Source: Armatimonadota bacterium
GTDB taxonomy: Bacteria; Armatimonadota; Fimbriimonadia; Fimbriimonadales; Fimbriimonadaceae
Assembly (NCBI GenBank): GCA_017303935.1
Contig: JAFLBD010000002.1
Coordinates: 496,001-560,000, forward strand
Direction of reading: 5' to 3'
Length of the DNA stretch: 64,000 bases
The notes beneath the pieces are model-generated. The model saw only the letters and a list, made by a program, of their open reading frames with translations, searched no databases and was not told where the DNA came from. A program made the position numbers and the translations under genes. Below, in pieces: positions 17,440 to 27,601 of this stretch (positions within the stretch are counted from its first letter, which is position 1; each line of letters begins with the position of its first letter).

Positions 17440-18126
17440 ATGATTCCCATTCGGGACAACGTAACATCCAAAGAATTACCATTGGTCACCTGGACGCTGG
17501 TCGTTCTGAACGTGCTCATCTTCTTTTGGGATCGGGGTGGACTTGCTGCAGGAGGTCCGGTTAACTTTGCGGACTTGGCAGTGAGGCCATCAGAAGTTTT
17601 TGCTTCGATGCGCGGCCAAGGCGACGCTGGGGACTTAACAACTCTCTTCACCTACATGTTTTTGCACGGCAATCTGGCGCATCTCGTCGGAAACATGTTC
17701 TTTCTTCTGGCGTTTGGAGTGAACGTTGAAAGCGTCTTTGGCGCGCTCAAGTTCGCGCTTTTCTATCTGTTTTGGGGGCTGGTCGCGGCCTTTGCCGAAA
17801 TCTATGTGCACCCGGGCTCAATGACTTCGATCTTAGGGGCGAGCGGCGCGATCGGTGGTGTGCTCGGAGCCTATCTTCTGCTGTTTCCAGGCAACAAAAT
17901 CACCTTCATTGTTTTCCCGCTCTTCTGGTGGCCGCTCAAGGTCACGGCTTGGTTGCTGCTCGGCTTTTGGTTCATGTTCCAGATCTTTTTCCCGCAAGAA
18001 GGGGTGGCGAACTGGGCACACGCAGGGGGTTTTGCCGCTGGAATGGCGACGGTGTTGCTCCTAGGTGGACGTGTCAAACTGTTACGCGGGGTAGCGCTCG
18101 AAGTAGAGGCGGATGATGAAGATTAA
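17440..18126 (+). CDS. Rhomboid-family intramembrane serine protease
   Basis: This 228-residue protein has six predicted membrane helices and the rhomboid catalytic residues: H-G-N-L-A-H-L-V-G-N in helix 2, the nucleophile Ser in G-A-S-G-A-I-G-G (about residue 135) and the base His in N-W-A-H-A-G-G-F. It cleaves other membrane proteins within the bilayer. The N-terminus M-I-P-I-R-D-N is typical of the bacterial subgroup with a W-x-W-P-like L1 loop. It is between the repeat-protein gene and the DUF5693 gene, which it overlaps by 14 bp. Substrate is unknown; envelope neighbours are candidates by context only. Confidence 0.93.
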   Translation: MIPIRDNVTSKELPLVTWTLVVLNVLIFFWDRGGLAAGGPVNFADLAVRPSEVFASMRGQGDAGDLTTLFTYMFLHGNLAHLVGNMFFLLAFGVNVESVFGALKFALFYLFWGLVAAFAEIYVHPGSMTSILGASGAIGGVLGAYLLLFPGNKITFIVFPLFWWPLKVTAWLLLGFWFMFQIFFPQEGVANWAHAGGFAAGMATVLLLGGRVKLLRGVALEVEADDED

Positions 18127-19960
18127 CGTACCAATTTGGACTTGGGGATTTGTGGTTCTCGCCGCACTGACCTCGCTCTACTCGATTTCGCTCCGCCACA
18201 AAGTAGAAGCCAAAAATAAGGCGGTTGCCCTCGCGGTTGAATGGCAGGTGATCCAAGACGCGATCGCATCCTCTGGTGGAAGTCCGGAAGACGCTCTGGC
18301 ATCGCTCAAGAACAACGGCCTTGGGATGGTCGTGCTTCCAGAAGAGACCGTCGGAAGCCTAATTGACCGGGGACAGATCATTCGACTTCCCAACAATGCA
18401 TTGAGTGGGGATCCCGTGGCTTTGATCCAAACCCAGGAAGCGCTCTCTCGCCGCGGCATTTCGAGCTTCATGGATGCGCGCAAATCTGAGTCACCGACAC
18501 TGCACATCTTGAACATGTCGCCTGATGCGCTGAAGCTAATTAGCTTGGGGCTGCCCGCAGGCACATGCAAGCAGATTCGAGATGCAAGGCTTCTCATCCT
18601 GGCTAGGCATAGCAATTTCTTTGGCGTCACGACTCAATACATCGAGCGGATACTCGAGGATTCGAAGACAAAGGGTGCTGTCGGCTACTTGCCACAAGGC
18701 GATCAGATTCTCGGCGTTCGCGCTCAGATCAAGGACACCGCAGAGGTCCTGCGTAACTTGAAAATGTATTACGCTTCGCCTGAATTCGCGAAGATGACAG
18801 GCGAAACGACAATGCTGCTCAAGAGCGCGTACAACACCGTTCGGTTGCACGCGATCCAAGCGGCGGAGATCGATCGAATGTCTCCTGGCGAAGTCGTGGA
18901 GCGATATGCCAGAGCGTTTTCAGAGCGAAATCAGCGGATTCTCTTGGTTCGGCCGTTTGAAGATTCGGGTTTGACCGCACTGCAATCTCTCTCGCAATCG
19001 TTGAATTCAGTCTCCCGGGCGATTCACAAAGAGCAAGGTGCGCTCGCCGCCCCTAGGCCATGGAACGATCCGAATGTGCCGCAGATCGTCACCTCAATCA
19101 TCATGCTCGCGGTGGTTGGGATGTCGGCGGGATTGCTGCTCGGACTGACTACAAATTCGCCGATGAGACTCGCAGGACTTGCGGTTCTCGTTCTCGTGTT
19201 TGCCTACGGCCTTTATAAGCATGACGCGTCGTATCTTGCGACATTGGGCGCAATAGTTACCCCGATTTTGGCGTTCCTATTGGCCTTGAACAGCTGGCGA
19301 CGCCCCGCGATCCTTGTGTTTGCAGGGATGAGCATCGTGAGTTTGGTTGGAGGTCTTTGCATCGCCGGTCTACTCAACGGTCCAGTTTTCTACGTTCGCG
19401 CTGACACGTTCTTCGCGGTCAAATTGGCGCATTTTCTGCCGATCATCATTGCCGGTTTGATCGCGGTGCGCTCTGTACTTAGCAACCTCGATTGGATGAA
19501 GAATCCGATCACATATGGGGCCACGATCATTGGAATGTTGGTGCTTGTTGGGCTAGCGTTCATGATGGCGCGGACAGGAAACGATAACCCCGGTGCGGTC
19601 AGCGGGTTCGAATTGCAACTCCGAAGTCTGCTGGAGAAAGTGCTGGTGGTCCGCCCTCGAACGAAGGAGTTTATGTTTGGGCACCCGGCCATGTTTGTGG
19701 GTCTGAGTGTTTACTTCTTGGCATTGCGGTCGGCGATCACGCCGTACCGCGATAAGCTCAAAATTCTCGGATTGTCACTGATCTCGGCGGGCATGATTGG
19801 GCAGACCAGCATCGTCAACACGATGTGCCACCTACACACGCCGGTCATCGTCGGGCTTTTCCGGATCATGATTGGACTCATTCTTGGACTGATTTTCGGG
19901 GCCATAATCTGGCTGGTCGCAAAGCCTCGCTTGGCTAGGGACCTTGAGGTGGTGGCATGA
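18113..19960 (+). CDS. DUF5693 membrane protein
   Basis: This 615-residue protein has one N-terminal membrane anchor (residues ~10-25), an extracytoplasmic domain of ~300 residues beginning H-K-V-E-A-K-N-K, and then at least eight membrane helices. The arrangement matches DUF5693, a family usually encoded immediately before csaB in Firmicutes and other SLH-using bacteria. That context suggests a role in pyruvylation, export or attachment of the cell-wall polymer, but no biochemical function is established. Its stop overlaps the csaB start (ATGA), supporting a functional tie. Two adjacent ATG codons (18113, 18116) are possible starts. Confidence 0.83.
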   Translation: MMKINVPIWTWGFVVLAALTSLYSISLRHKVEAKNKAVALAVEWQVIQDAIASSGGSPEDALASLKNNGLGMVVLPEETVGSLIDRGQIIRLPNNALSGDPVALIQTQEALSRRGISSFMDARKSESPTLHILNMSPDALKLISLGLPAGTCKQIRDARLLILARHSNFFGVTTQYIERILEDSKTKGAVGYLPQGDQILGVRAQIKDTAEVLRNLKMYYASPEFAKMTGETTMLLKSAYNTVRLHAIQAAEIDRMSPGEVVERYARAFSERNQRILLVRPFEDSGLTALQSLSQSLNSVSRAIHKEQGALAAPRPWNDPNVPQIVTSIIMLAVVGMSAGLLLGLTTNSPMRLAGLAVLVLVFAYGLYKHDASYLATLGAIVTPILAFLLALNSWRRPAILVFAGMSIVSLVGGLCIAGLLNGPVFYVRADTFFAVKLAHFLPIIIAGLIAVRSVLSNLDWMKNPITYGATIIGMLVLVGLAFMMARTGNDNPGAVSGFELQLRSLLEKVLVVRPRTKEFMFGHPAMFVGLSVYFLALRSAITPYRDKLKILGLSLISAGMIGQTSIVNTMCHLHTPVIVGLFRIMIGLILGLIFGAIIWLVAKPRLARDLEVVA

Positions 19961-21018
19961 GAAAGCTGTTGGCAGCGGGATATTTTGGTTGCGGCAATCT
20001 CGGGGACGATGCCATTCTGCTAGGGTTTATTGAAGGCGCCGCTCCGCTCGGGCATGACGTGATTGCTCTCTCTGGGAGCCCAGAAGAGACTCATCGAAAC
20101 TACGGAATCACATCGTACGCACGGCGAGAAAAGAATGCGATTCGCCATGCACTCAGCGAGTGTGATGCGCTCGTTTTTCCGGGCGGCAGCGTATTCCAAG
20201 ATTCATCCAGCGCTTGGAGCCCAATTTACTACTGGACACTCGTCAAAGAAGCGAAAAAACTCGGAAAGCCAGTTCTGATGCTCGGGCAGGGGGTTGGGCC
20301 GCTGACCACACCGGTGGGGAAGTCTTTTGCGCGCCGAGCGTTTATGGCCGCAGATGGAATCGCGGTTCGTGATCCCGCATCGAGTAAGGCTCTTTTGGAA
20401 CTGGGTGTTAAGCGACCAGTGACGGTCGCTGCCGACATGGCGTGGCTACTTCCTCCCGCGAATTCACAGCAGGACTCTGACCAGTTCGGCGTGGCAGGAA
20501 TGAAGACCATCGGAATTTCAGCCCGGCCACATGGAAAAGGTGAAGACACCGCAAAGCTAATCGCGGCGATCTGCCGAAAGCTCTACGACAACGGCTACGT
20601 CCCGACCTTGGTGGAGATGGACCAGAAATTCGACTTTGGGATGATCCAGCAAGTTGAAAAGGTTTACGGCGGTAAGATTCCTAGCCTTCGAAAGGTGACC
20701 ACTCCGATGGATATGCAGCGACGTTTAGCGCGCATGGACGGATTGATCGCGATGCGACTTCATGCGGGGATATTGGCCGCGACCGTGAACATGCCGTCGG
20801 TGATGCTGAGCTACGACCCCAAGGTGCTGGCATTCGCAAATGAAGTAGGACTGCCGTCGCTTGCAATGAACAATTTGACTGCGGATCGTGTCTTTGATTC
20901 GTTCGTGACCACGATGCAGAAGAAGGCCGAGCTTGAGGCGCAACTAGCCAAACGTAAGGAAGCTCTGATCGCGAAGGCAAAACAGAATTTTGAAGTACTG
21001 CAGCAAACGTTGCGCTAG
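19957..21018 (+). CDS. csaB: Polysaccharide pyruvyl transferase CsaB
   Basis: This 353-residue enzyme adds pyruvate ketals to a cell-wall-linked polysaccharide, creating the ligand for SLH domains. Family features visible are G-Y-F-G-C-G-N-L-G-D-D-A-I-L-L at the N-terminus, the F-P-G-G-S-V-F-Q-D loop, L-G-Q-G-V-G-P-L near residue 109 and R-L-H-A-G-I-L-A-A near residue 265. In diderms with SLH-anchored outer membranes this modification tethers the outer membrane to the wall. It follows DUF5693 with a 4-bp overlap, and its end overlaps the next gene (TTG start at 20990) by 29 bp. No SLH-domain protein is in the window. Confidence 0.94.
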   Translation: MRKLLAAGYFGCGNLGDDAILLGFIEGAAPLGHDVIALSGSPEETHRNYGITSYARREKNAIRHALSECDALVFPGGSVFQDSSSAWSPIYYWTLVKEAKKLGKPVLMLGQGVGPLTTPVGKSFARRAFMAADGIAVRDPASSKALLELGVKRPVTVAADMAWLLPPANSQQDSDQFGVAGMKTIGISARPHGKGEDTAKLIAAICRKLYDNGYVPTLVEMDQKFDFGMIQQVEKVYGGKIPSLRKVTTPMDMQRRLARMDGLIAMRLHAGILAATVNMPSVMLSYDPKVLAFANEVGLPSLAMNNLTADRVFDSFVTTMQKKAELEAQLAKRKEALIAKAKQNFEVLQQTLR

Positions 21019-23548
21019 TTGGCGAATCGCTGGAATCTCCATTGGAATCACTCTGGGGATGGCCGCATCTGCGACCCCTCCGGAATGGAAGTGGGTTACG
21101 GAAAACGTTCTCAAAAAGATCAAAGTCAACGGCTATCGACAGCTTGGCTATCACATCCGCTCGATTCAGGGTGACCGCGACGCCTTTGACGTTCAAAACT
21201 ATAGCGGGCTCGGCGGTAAGTCTTTCACCGATATCGGGCAGTTGCAGTTCTCGGGTCGCAAGGTCTTTGGGATTCTGAATTTCGACGCCACGCTGCAAGA
21301 CAGCAGGTTCACCGATCCGATGGGACAACGATTCCTGATCGATTACGAACGCGGCGGTTGGAAGGTCAATTTCGGCGATGTGAACGCCTCTCTGCTCAAC
21401 ACGAACAGGTACGCAAGCTTCAATCGAAATATCCGCGGATTTCAGGTGGGATACAAGTCCGGCAGGTTTGAAGGCAGGGCGCTTTCCAGCCAAGCCAAGG
21501 CCAGTGTCAAAACGGTTTCGTTGGTCGGGAACGGCTCTTCCGGGCCCTACTATCTGCAAGTGACCCAGATCGTGCCTGATACAGAAAGAGTTCAGGTGGA
21601 CGGCGAGACTTTGCAACGTGGGACGGATTATGTAGTGAGCTACGAAGTCGGCTCGATCACGTTCGTCAATCGCACGATTTCTCCATCCAGCTCAATCGTG
21701 GTGACCTTTGAAGCCCTGGGATTTAACACCCGGCAAGGATTTATCGAAGGAGTTGGCACTTCCTATGACATGGGCAAGGTCGGGCGATTGGGCATCACCG
21801 CGATGCGACAAAAGGCACGCGGAAACCCGGGCATCGGCAGCACGCGGCTCGAAAAGTTCTTTGGATTTGGGCCGCCGTCTGCTCCATATTCGCTGCAATT
21901 TGAACCTGAGCCGACCCGCCCAATCACGATCCGAGTGAATGGCGTACTCCAGTCACTGGGAACGGACTACACCTTTGATTCGGAACTTCCCTCGACGTTC
22001 TATTTCACTCGCTTCATGGCGCCGACCGATGAGATCGACGTGGTCTATACGCCCAAAGCTCGTGCGACGGTGGACGGCGACCGAGAAGTACTGGGCTTCG
22101 ATTATCGCATTCCGCTGGGCAACGGCGGCTCGATCAGCTATGGCCAAGCCTTCGGAAAACTCAAGAATCCATTGAACCCTTCGAGCGGCCTCGCGAGGAA
22201 CCTGACCGCAACAACCCGCGTCGGTGAGTATCTGATCAATGCGTCACTGCGCGATGTTCCGGCGGGGTATGTGAGCATCGAAACTCGGTCGTTCAACCGA
22301 AATGAGCGTGCGGGAGACTTTTCGATTTCACGCAACGGGAACGGTATCCGGTACGGTGTGAGTACCAGCAACAGCTCGGTAACTTCTCGCCAGGTGGCCT
22401 CCACTGGTGCAGTCACCTATTCTCGCGCGCGGGTCACCAACACGAGCGGATTTTTGAGCTTGACACCAACAGGAGACCAGCCTTGGTTTTTGACGGTGGA
22501 TCGTAAGAGAAACAAGACCCTAGGGAACCCGTCCGAGGTGGATACGATTGGGCTGAGTACCAACAAGCAGTTCAACAACTGGAGCTACAGGATTGGGACC
22601 AATTACCAATCCGGCAAGGGGCCAACAAGCTTTTCGAGCGGTTCTGATATTGTCAAATTCAATGTTCTCGGGCTGATCGCTGGCGTGCGTTGGAATCCCA
22701 ATACACGGCTCGCAATCGATGGTTCAACCAGCATCAGCGCCGTACGCAGCGGAGACAAAGATGGAACGGGTCGGCGGCAGGATTTCTCCGCGACATACAT
22801 CGCTAGCAATCGGCTTAGCTGGGTCGCGCGGTACAGCGACACCGACTCGGGTGGAGTGTCTGATCTAGGAGCCTTCAGCAACGGGTCTGGGTTTGGCTAC
22901 AACGGGAGCGGATTCAGCGGTGGTGTCACGACCCCCACCTTTGTGGGTTCAAGTGGGTCGAGGCTGGCCAGTTTCGGTGCCGAATACAAAGCGAATGACA
23001 AACTCTCTTTGAGCTTCGACGCCTTTCTCACGCGGTACATCGGGTCAGCGACGAGCAACAGCCAGACGCGTGGATTCGGACTGTCCGCGGTGTGGGATTT
23101 CAGTGATCAAAACCGCTTTACACTGCGAGCAGATACTTCGAGCACCAAGTTCATCGGTAGTCCTTCTCGATCGAGCGCGACGACTCTCTTTGCCACTTTG
23201 GACGGTACGTTGGGATCGCGGCTGAACTATTCGTTGCGCGGAAGCACGATTCTCACCGGAGGGACGAGCGCGTTTAAGCAGAATGGAGTCTCGTTTGAAG
23301 GCAGTGCACGGTACTTCTTGGCACCGAGGCAGAATCTGTTGTTCGATGTCATCTACGGCGGGACCTCGGGCTATCTTCCCCAGAGCGATCTTGGCGCAAA
23401 TCTGACTTATCAGTACCAGTTGTACGAGTCGCTAGCGCTCAATCTGGGATACCGATGGCGCGATGTGCGCAACCGTGATTCCAGCTCAAGCGGCGCATAC
23501 CGGGCCAATAGTCTCGATTTGACACTTTCATTTAGTTTCACCCAGTAA
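20990..23548 (+). CDS. Large outer-membrane beta-barrel-like protein
   Basis: Starting at a TTG inside csaB, the protein (852 residues) has a basic n-region and hydrophobic signal core ending M-A-A-S-A. The mature chain is rich in alternating polar/aromatic beta strands and Gly/Ser turns, and ends L-D-L-T-L-S-F-S-F-T-Q, close to the aromatic C-terminus of barrel proteins. Two modules near residues 195-240 and 300-345 carry the pattern V-D-G-x-x-L-x-x-G-T-D-Y-x-x-x-Y-x-x-G-x-I-T-F, known from surface proteins of several diderms. The ligand is unknown. No SLH segment is seen. Most likely a surface barrel in the csaB operon. Confidence 0.75.
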   Translation: MKYCSKRCASWRIAGISIGITLGMAASATPPEWKWVTENVLKKIKVNGYRQLGYHIRSIQGDRDAFDVQNYSGLGGKSFTDIGQLQFSGRKVFGILNFDATLQDSRFTDPMGQRFLIDYERGGWKVNFGDVNASLLNTNRYASFNRNIRGFQVGYKSGRFEGRALSSQAKASVKTVSLVGNGSSGPYYLQVTQIVPDTERVQVDGETLQRGTDYVVSYEVGSITFVNRTISPSSSIVVTFEALGFNTRQGFIEGVGTSYDMGKVGRLGITAMRQKARGNPGIGSTRLEKFFGFGPPSAPYSLQFEPEPTRPITIRVNGVLQSLGTDYTFDSELPSTFYFTRFMAPTDEIDVVYTPKARATVDGDREVLGFDYRIPLGNGGSISYGQAFGKLKNPLNPSSGLARNLTATTRVGEYLINASLRDVPAGYVSIETRSFNRNERAGDFSISRNGNGIRYGVSTSNSSVTSRQVASTGAVTYSRARVTNTSGFLSLTPTGDQPWFLTVDRKRNKTLGNPSEVDTIGLSTNKQFNNWSYRIGTNYQSGKGPTSFSSGSDIVKFNVLGLIAGVRWNPNTRLAIDGSTSISAVRSGDKDGTGRRQDFSATYIASNRLSWVARYSDTDSGGVSDLGAFSNGSGFGYNGSGFSGGVTTPTFVGSSGSRLASFGAEYKANDKLSLSFDAFLTRYIGSATSNSQTRGFGLSAVWDFSDQNRFTLRADTSSTKFIGSPSRSSATTLFATLDGTLGSRLNYSLRGSTILTGGTSAFKQNGVSFEGSARYFLAPRQNLLFDVIYGGTSGYLPQSDLGANLTYQYQLYESLALNLGYRWRDVRNRDSSSSGAYRANSLDLTLSFSFTQ

Positions 23549-23596
23549 CGCGCAGGATTGCCGTTCGTTTATCGGGTGCAGGTGTTGTGAATATCA

Positions 23597-24916
23597 ATGA
23601 TCTTGAATAGGATTTCTTCGTTATTGTTCGTTGGAGCCGCGGTGTTTTTAGCCGGGTGCGGCATTCTGGAAGTACCTAAAACTTCGACGATCACGGGCCG
23701 GATTACCGATCTTGCTGGGATGCCAGTGCGGAACGCCAGGGTTTACACGATTGACGGGGAGACGAAAAGCTCTTCTAACGGTTCGTACACCTTGCCGATG
23801 AACCGGGAAGATTTCCTCACCGTATTTGCAGAAATCAATCAGGACGGCGTGACCTATAAAGGTCGTACGGTGGTGCGCACTGTTCAAGATCAGACGCAAC
23901 TCAGCGCAAACGTCGTGGTCGCTCCCATTTCGACGCTTTCTCGAATTCATGGCCGGGTTACCGATTCATTTGGCGCACCGATCGTCAACGCCCGGGTGTA
24001 TGCCTACACGACCGGCTATCTCAGTAGCGCGATGGTCAGCACCGACGTGAACGGGTTCTATAACCTCGAGGATCTGATCGGTGGGCGACAGTACACCGTT
24101 CAGGCAGGAGCGGTCACCTATTCGAACGACACGGTCACCGTCACGATGTCGAATGGTGACGATAGAGTCATCAATTTCTCGCTGTTTGATTCTGGGACGC
24201 CCACATTGCCGCAAGTCACGGGAGTCACTGCTCGGACCTGGGTGTCTCAACCGATCGCATCCCGTGGAGGCATCGGGCCAGAGGCTTATGAAGCGATTAA
24301 GCGCCGGTGGAGCCCTAATCGCGCCGACTATGTTGCCACGAGCCGCACTTCGTCGAGTGGCGCGCCAATCGAAGTCGAATTGAATTGGAACCGATTGCAG
24401 GGCGATGATTTCCAGGGTTATGGCGTGTACCGAGGTACCGGGACTGGAACGATCACCGACTACGACTACTACCGCGAACCGATGGCGGGAACCTATATTG
24501 ATAGCGATGTCGCTCTGAATCCAAACGCGTTGTATCGCTACCAGCTCACCGCGCTCGGGACGGATTTTCCGAATAACGGCTCTGCTGAGGGGCCACGAAG
24601 TGTCGCTGTTGACGCGCGAACCTTGGATGACCTCATCGCCACCGTGAATCAAACAACGGGCCTGAGGTTCAATTGGAACAACGATTCGGGCGCGACTTCA
24701 TTCGTGATTTACATCTTCGACCGGATTCCTGGTGTCGGCGTGACCTCGATTTGGAACAACGAAACTTCCCGGGCAAGTGGGACATCGTTTGTTTACGATA
24801 CTGCCGGGAACCCTGCGGGCCTGACTACGTCCCGTACATACTGGTACGTTGTTCTCGGTCTTGCAAACTCCGACTCGAGCCGAACTTTGAGCACCATCGG
24901 TTCCTTCACTTATTAG
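23597..24916 (+). CDS. Lipoprotein with carboxypeptidase-regulatory-like and Fn3-like domains
   Basis: The signal peptide ends in a lipobox F-L-A-G-C (Cys21), so the protein is probably acylated and anchored to the inner or outer membrane. Two regulatory-like beta-sandwich repeats follow (I-T-G-R-I-T-D-L-A-G-M-P-V-R-N-A-R-V at ~33 and I-H-G-R-V-T-D-S-F-G-A-P-I-V-N-A-R-V at ~117). They are followed by regions resembling fibronectin-III folds (E-V-E-L-N-W-N-R, Y-x-V-Y-R-G). Such modules bind or display other proteins or glycans. The gene lies 48 bp after the barrel gene and 5 bp before the next exported protein. Function unknown; 439 residues. Confidence 0.82.
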   Translation: MILNRISSLLFVGAAVFLAGCGILEVPKTSTITGRITDLAGMPVRNARVYTIDGETKSSSNGSYTLPMNREDFLTVFAEINQDGVTYKGRTVVRTVQDQTQLSANVVVAPISTLSRIHGRVTDSFGAPIVNARVYAYTTGYLSSAMVSTDVNGFYNLEDLIGGRQYTVQAGAVTYSNDTVTVTMSNGDDRVINFSLFDSGTPTLPQVTGVTARTWVSQPIASRGGIGPEAYEAIKRRWSPNRADYVATSRTSSSGAPIEVELNWNRLQGDDFQGYGVYRGTGTGTITDYDYYREPMAGTYIDSDVALNPNALYRYQLTALGTDFPNNGSAEGPRSVAVDARTLDDLIATVNQTTGLRFNWNNDSGATSFVIYIFDRIPGVGVTSIWNNETSRASGTSFVYDTAGNPAGLTTSRTYWYVVLGLANSDSSRTLSTIGSFTY

Positions 24917-24921
24917 ACATC

Positions 24922-27600
24922 ATGAAAATCCGCAGCCTCGCATTATTGCTCGCCTTTTCGGCGGCAGGGTTTGAAATCGCTCAGGCGACGACGCTGATCC
25001 TGCCGCCTGCGGCAAATCGATCGGAGTCGGGCATGGAACAAGCTGCGATTTCTGCAGCAAAGAAGTTCATGCAGAATGTCGCGAGACTGACGGTGCGGGA
25101 GCGCGCAACGCGCAAGATGAAGGGTGTTCCGCTCACTTTTCCGATCCGAGTGCGGACTACAGAGCCTTCACTGCCTCTCCTCAACCGCGGCGCGACTGGG
25201 CTGACCCTTCAATTCGGAACAGGTGGGAATGCTTTTCCAACCCAATACCAAGCGCTCCTGAACGACGTTTTTACATCAGTACAGTCGTTCTTGGACACGT
25301 ATTTGGGTGCACCCCAATTGAGCGGCGTCGTGACCGTCAAAAACTACGATGCGTCGATCGGTGATCGCGATGCGGTAGCCGGCGGAATCTATGTTCATGG
25401 GACTGGTTCGAATCGCGAAATCCTCTTTCCTGTCTATTCAGACAATGGCGGATTCAAGAACGAAGTCGCGGCAGTGAACTTCGTACACACACTGGTGCTG
25501 GCATACCTCGGAAACTCCGAAATCCTGTCGGATGGCTGGACGGAGGGGCTCGCGCGCGCGGTCACAATGCGAATCTGCAGGAGTACCGGCGCACTTCCTG
25601 CGCTACTCGATCGAGAGCAGATTGACTCCGTTCTATCGAGTACTTACGACACGGGGCCAACCTACGATTGGAATAACCAAGCTGCGCTTGCCGGACCGCA
25701 GTTTATTGCCGAGAATCTCAGAAATCAGCCGCTTCCAGTGGGTGGGTCGGTCGGCGGGTTATATCTGCTGAAGTACTTGATGGCCGGGTCTGCCTGGCAA
25801 AAAGTGCTGACCGAGTATCCGCTATTTGCGAACAACTTTTTGCAGAGCTATTACGCAAACCCCTCGCTTTATGCGAGTTTCAGCCAGGTCACCGCGCTGG
25901 GTCAGTCCACAATCGGCGGGCTTGGCGGCTCGACTATCGAAGGATTATCGTTTGGCCAATGGGCGCGAAAGCAGTTCATTTTGAATCCGAAATTGGTGCC
26001 TGGACTTAAGTTGCAGGTTCAACCTTTCCCGATTACGAGTGGGCTGGCTGGGAGCGACTTTGGAGTGTTCGCTATTCAAATTCATGCGTTTCGAACGGCA
26101 CTAAATGGCGATGAATCACTGGCCCGAGAGACCGCCTATCCGATTTTCTGGACCCCAAGTTTTACACGGTTCTTTGCCAGCGCACAGGATGACCGCGCCG
26201 ACATCATCCAAGGCTACGGATCGGTCGTTCCGAACTTCACCGGTGGCGCGTTTAACAATGAACCGTATCGAGTGGTTGTTGACGTACCGGTTCTAGATGC
26301 CATCGAAAGGGTGGCCCTGCCAGCAGGTGCTATCGCGACCACCGCGAACCCGAATCCAAAGAACTTCTATGGGACGATCGAAGGCATCTCGGCTAGTTCG
26401 TCGGTGCCACTCGTGGTCCGGCTCCAATACGGTTCAACGTCCCAAGATATTCCTGTCAAGAACTTGGCGTTCGGAGCTTTGATCACGGATACTGCCTTCC
26501 AGCAATCGCTACCGCTGACGGTCAAGGTCTTCACCAATGTCAACAGTACACTCACCGAGATCTACAGCCGGAGAGTCAATAAGGGGCCAGGTTCAATCGG
26601 GCTCAGGCTGATCACCGACGCAAGATCATCGTTCGACTTGAATCTTAACGGCGGAATCAACATGATCGGAATTCCGATCACCCCCGCTGAAGTGGATGGC
26701 GCGGCGATTTTGGGTTCCAATCCGCTGACGACACTCCTTTCTCGATATGCCCCAGCAGACAGTCGATTTGAGTTTTATCCTGAATGTGGCACAGTGCGCG
26801 CGGGCTATGGCTTTTTTACACGCCAGGCGGCCGCGAGCACGATAACCGTCCCCGGAACCGGTGCATCACAAGTGAGCCCGACCGTGGCACTGAGGCAGGG
26901 CTGGAATCTAGTCTCAAATATGTTGAGCCGAACAGTCAACAAGTCCGAACTTCAGCTAGTCGTTGGAGCCGAAATTCCAGTGGATTACAATTCGGCGGTC
27001 GGTACCATCATCGGAACGGACGTCTTTGAATTCGTACCTGGTACCCCGGACTCATTCTCAGGAGTACCAGAGACAGGCAATTACACCTCGGTTTCTGGAA
27101 TTTCTGAAGGCAATGCGTTCTGGATCAAGGTTCTCAGCCCCAACGGTGCGACACTGGTGTTCCCGAACGCTGTGGCGGCAAACCGCCCTGTCGTCAGCAC
27201 TGCAAATGCGAAGTGGGAGATGCCACTGGTCTTGACTGGACCAGGCGGTCGTGCCGAAGCGATTCTGGGTCAGGCTAAAGGTGCGACCAGAGCACGGGAA
27301 TCGGCATTTGATATCGAGGCGCCTCCCGGAAGCGGCGGGCTATCCATGATCGCTGGGACTGGACTGTTCCGAGATACTCACAGTTTTGGCTCTGCCGACA
27401 CGTTTACCGTGACTCTGAATGGATTGACCCCGGGCGGCCGTTACCGACTGGCGATGTCCCCTACAACGAGGCTCAGTCAGTACTCCGTTTACGACGTTGC
27501 AACGCGCCAAACAACTTTTTTCCGTGGATCGAAGACTTATGAATTCGATGCGAGCGGACCGTCAATGACCTTGATCATCAACACCATGAGGCCGAACTAA
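24922..27600 (+). CDS. Exported protein with degenerate gluzincin-like peptidase region
   Basis: From the ATG at 24922 it has a signal peptide ending about residue 24. Around residues 190-210 the sequence V-N-F-V-H-T-L-V-L-A-Y-L-G followed by D-G-W-T-E-G-L-A-R-A has the layout of a gluzincin metallopeptidase (HExxH then W-x-x-E-G-x-A). The catalytic Glu is replaced by Thr and the second His by Leu, so peptidase activity is unlikely. The remaining ~600 residues are beta-rich, with repeated G-W-N-L-V-S-N and G-x-N-M-I-G-I-P segments typical of surface-protein modules, and T-M-R-P-N at the end. 892 residues; between two lipoprotein genes. Confidence 0.7.
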   Translation: MKIRSLALLLAFSAAGFEIAQATTLILPPAANRSESGMEQAAISAAKKFMQNVARLTVRERATRKMKGVPLTFPIRVRTTEPSLPLLNRGATGLTLQFGTGGNAFPTQYQALLNDVFTSVQSFLDTYLGAPQLSGVVTVKNYDASIGDRDAVAGGIYVHGTGSNREILFPVYSDNGGFKNEVAAVNFVHTLVLAYLGNSEILSDGWTEGLARAVTMRICRSTGALPALLDREQIDSVLSSTYDTGPTYDWNNQAALAGPQFIAENLRNQPLPVGGSVGGLYLLKYLMAGSAWQKVLTEYPLFANNFLQSYYANPSLYASFSQVTALGQSTIGGLGGSTIEGLSFGQWARKQFILNPKLVPGLKLQVQPFPITSGLAGSDFGVFAIQIHAFRTALNGDESLARETAYPIFWTPSFTRFFASAQDDRADIIQGYGSVVPNFTGGAFNNEPYRVVVDVPVLDAIERVALPAGAIATTANPNPKNFYGTIEGISASSSVPLVVRLQYGSTSQDIPVKNLAFGALITDTAFQQSLPLTVKVFTNVNSTLTEIYSRRVNKGPGSIGLRLITDARSSFDLNLNGGINMIGIPITPAEVDGAAILGSNPLTTLLSRYAPADSRFEFYPECGTVRAGYGFFTRQAAASTITVPGTGASQVSPTVALRQGWNLVSNMLSRTVNKSELQLVVGAEIPVDYNSAVGTIIGTDVFEFVPGTPDSFSGVPETGNYTSVSGISEGNAFWIKVLSPNGATLVFPNAVAANRPVVSTANAKWEMPLVLTGPGGRAEAILGQAKGATRARESAFDIEAPPGSGGLSMIAGTGLFRDTHSFGSADTFTVTLNGLTPGGRYRLAMSPTTRLSQYSVYDVATRQTTFFRGSKTYEFDASGPSMTLIINTMRPN

Positions 27601-27601
27601 A

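Noticed and set aside
20681-21616. A 311-codon open frame antisense to csaB and the barrel gene
   Set aside because: It spans two good plus-strand genes and shows no motif; a codon-bias shadow.
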